A DNA stretch of 64,000 bases. It comes from Candidatus Roseilinea sp. GTDB taxonomy: Bacteria; Chloroflexota; Anaerolineae; J036; Brachytrichaceae. The stretch is from the NCBI GenBank assembly GCA_026003755.1, contig BPHV01000002.1:124001-188000 (forward strand), given 5' to 3'. Below, piece by piece: positions 63,392 to 64,000 of the stretch (position 1 is its first letter; each line of letters opens with the position of its first letter). The notes beneath the pieces were generated by a model. It searched no databases, was not told the DNA's origin, and saw only the letters and a list, made by a program, of their open reading frames with translations. The translations under genes and the position numbers were made by a program.

Positions 63392-63874
63392 TCAGTAGAC
63401 GAATGGGATGAACTTGCGCGTCCGCCGGCAATAGTCGGCATATTCAGGATATTTCTCCCGTAGCCAGCGTTCCTCACGGCGCGACTTCAGGTCGAAGAAG
63501 ATGAACAGGACGACCGACGAAAGCAAACCGACGATGCTGTTGAGGAAGAGGCCGATGGCCAACATGCCCAAGATCACCCCCGCGTAGATCGGGTGACGCA
63601 CCACTGCGTATGCGCCGGTGCGCACCAGATAACCCTCATCCAGCGGCTTGGGATTGGGGGTGAGGTTGCGCCCCAGCGCCATCACGCCCCAGGCGAACAG
63701 GCCGGCCGCGCCGACGGCGATGACTGCCCCCAGGCCGCGCGCAAGCCAGCCGAGCGCCGACGGCCAGGGCGCGCCGATCGGCACCAGCCATGTCGCCGCC
63801 AGCAGGAGGGGCAGCAGGGTAAACTGCGCGACGACCCACCCCTCCCCGCGCGACCCAAAAGCGACGCGTTGCAT
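63392..63874 (-). CDS. Isoprenylcysteine carboxyl methyltransferase family membrane protein
   Basis: A 160-aa protein with about four helices and the ICMT/PEMT-like C-terminal motif: LDEGYLVRTGAYAVVRHPIY, AGVILGMLAIGLFLNSIVGL and SRREERWLREKYPEYADYCR. Bacterial members are thought to methylate lipids or isoprenoid-linked substrates with S-adenosylmethionine; targets are unknown. The ATG at 63874 is preferred because the domain starts shortly after; an in-frame ATG at 63943 gives a longer form. Confidence 0.8.
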   Translation of the reverse strand: MQRVAFGSRGEGWVVAQFTLLPLLLAATWLVPIGAPWPSALGWLARGLGAVIAVGAAGLFAWGVMALGRNLTPNPKPLDEGYLVRTGAYAVVRHPIYAGVILGMLAIGLFLNSIVGLLSSVVLFIFFDLKSRREERWLREKYPEYADYCRRTRKFIPFVY

Positions 63875-64000
63875 GTATCTGGATGATACCGGGTCTATTT
63901 CAGTTTGGGGGCGAAGAATAGGCAGCAGACCACATCGCGTCAAAGGCGTGACCCATGACGGCCGCCCGAATCGGGAGCAGACGCTCGATGCCGGGACGGC
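63875..64000. other. Window end, no complete gene
   Basis: The last 126 bases include the upstream region of the methyltransferase-like gene. On the minus strand the edge is open through RPGIERLLPIRAAVMG, FDAMWSAAYSSPPN and a stop near 63909, which may be the end of a gene entering from outside. Too short to identify. Confidence 0.25.

Overview
This is a 64 kb, GC-rich, gene-dense window from a bacterial chromosome. Proline/threonine-rich lipoproteins, many Ala-rich proteins, a class II HMG-CoA reductase, Uma2-type nucleases, XRE plus NB-ARC regulators and abundant ABC solute-binding lipoproteins suggest a member of the Chloroflexota (Anaerolineae or Caldilineae-like). That placement is inference from gene style; no 16S or marker phylogeny is possible here. 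Product names come from motifs and family memory, not from database searches.

Region 1 (1-13,984, minus strand) is an operon for a phage-tail-like contractile injection system (CIS). From a strong promoter (13957-13984) it runs: DUF4255 tail-terminator-like protein, sheath, tube, tail-assembly-chaperone-like protein, a small protein, second tube, a large Pro/Ala-rich disordered protein, LysM-bearing tube-initiator-like protein, VgrG-like spike, PAAR-like tip, gp25 baseplate wedge, baseplate J and a tail protein I. It leaves the window at base 1. The AAA ATPase and a conventional tape measure are not in the window. The most striking element lies in the chaperone gene. A G GGG GGA heptamer with a Shine-Dalgarno-like sequence upstream and a strong hairpin downstream leads into a -1 frame reading a conserved-looking 54-residue segment that has no start codon of its own. 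This looks like a programmed frameshift of the lambda G/GT or P2 E/E' kind.

Region 2 (14-24 kb) holds a transposase remnant, an S9 peptidase, GtrA and GT4 proteins, an MNT/HEPN toxin-antitoxin-like pair, HMG-CoA reductase, NurA and a PA14 lipoprotein. Region 3 (24-32.5 kb) has a BNR-repeat protein, an enolase-superfamily enzyme, an MFS transporter, two copies of a broken IS5-like fragment bracketing a DUF4258/DUF2283 pair, a GT2, fabF and rnc. Region 4 (32.6-43.7 kb) has gatB (one frameshift), tsaD, a Uma2 protein, a fused Gfo/Idh-aldo/keto reductase, hpt, trxB, a small unknown gene, an XRE-NB-ARC regulator, a GNAT and cystathionine beta-synthase. Region 5 (43.8-54.5 kb) has a MATE exporter, a liv-type ABC operon (livK and livM each carry two frameshifts), a fused B12 diol/glycerol dehydratase, a signal-peptidase-like protein lacking the catalytic serine, and malQ. 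Region 6 (54.6-64 kb) has an amidohydrolase, a dolichol/phytol-kinase-like protein, a PfkB kinase, a membrane protein, a dihydroorotase fragment, an M20/YgeY-like hydrolase, an HTH-PPOX fusion regulator, an ABC permease with solute-binding lipoprotein, and an isoprenylcysteine-methyltransferase-like protein. Several of these fit nucleobase or heterocycle salvage.

Two genome-wide habits stand out. First, there are degenerate tandem arrays with a strict 7-bp period (37917-38084 is the clearest). They fill intergenic gaps up to stop codons and also occur as in-frame insertions inside genes. Second, several genes have a -10 hexamer ending 6-7 nt before the start codon and no Shine-Dalgarno sequence, which indicates leaderless transcripts.
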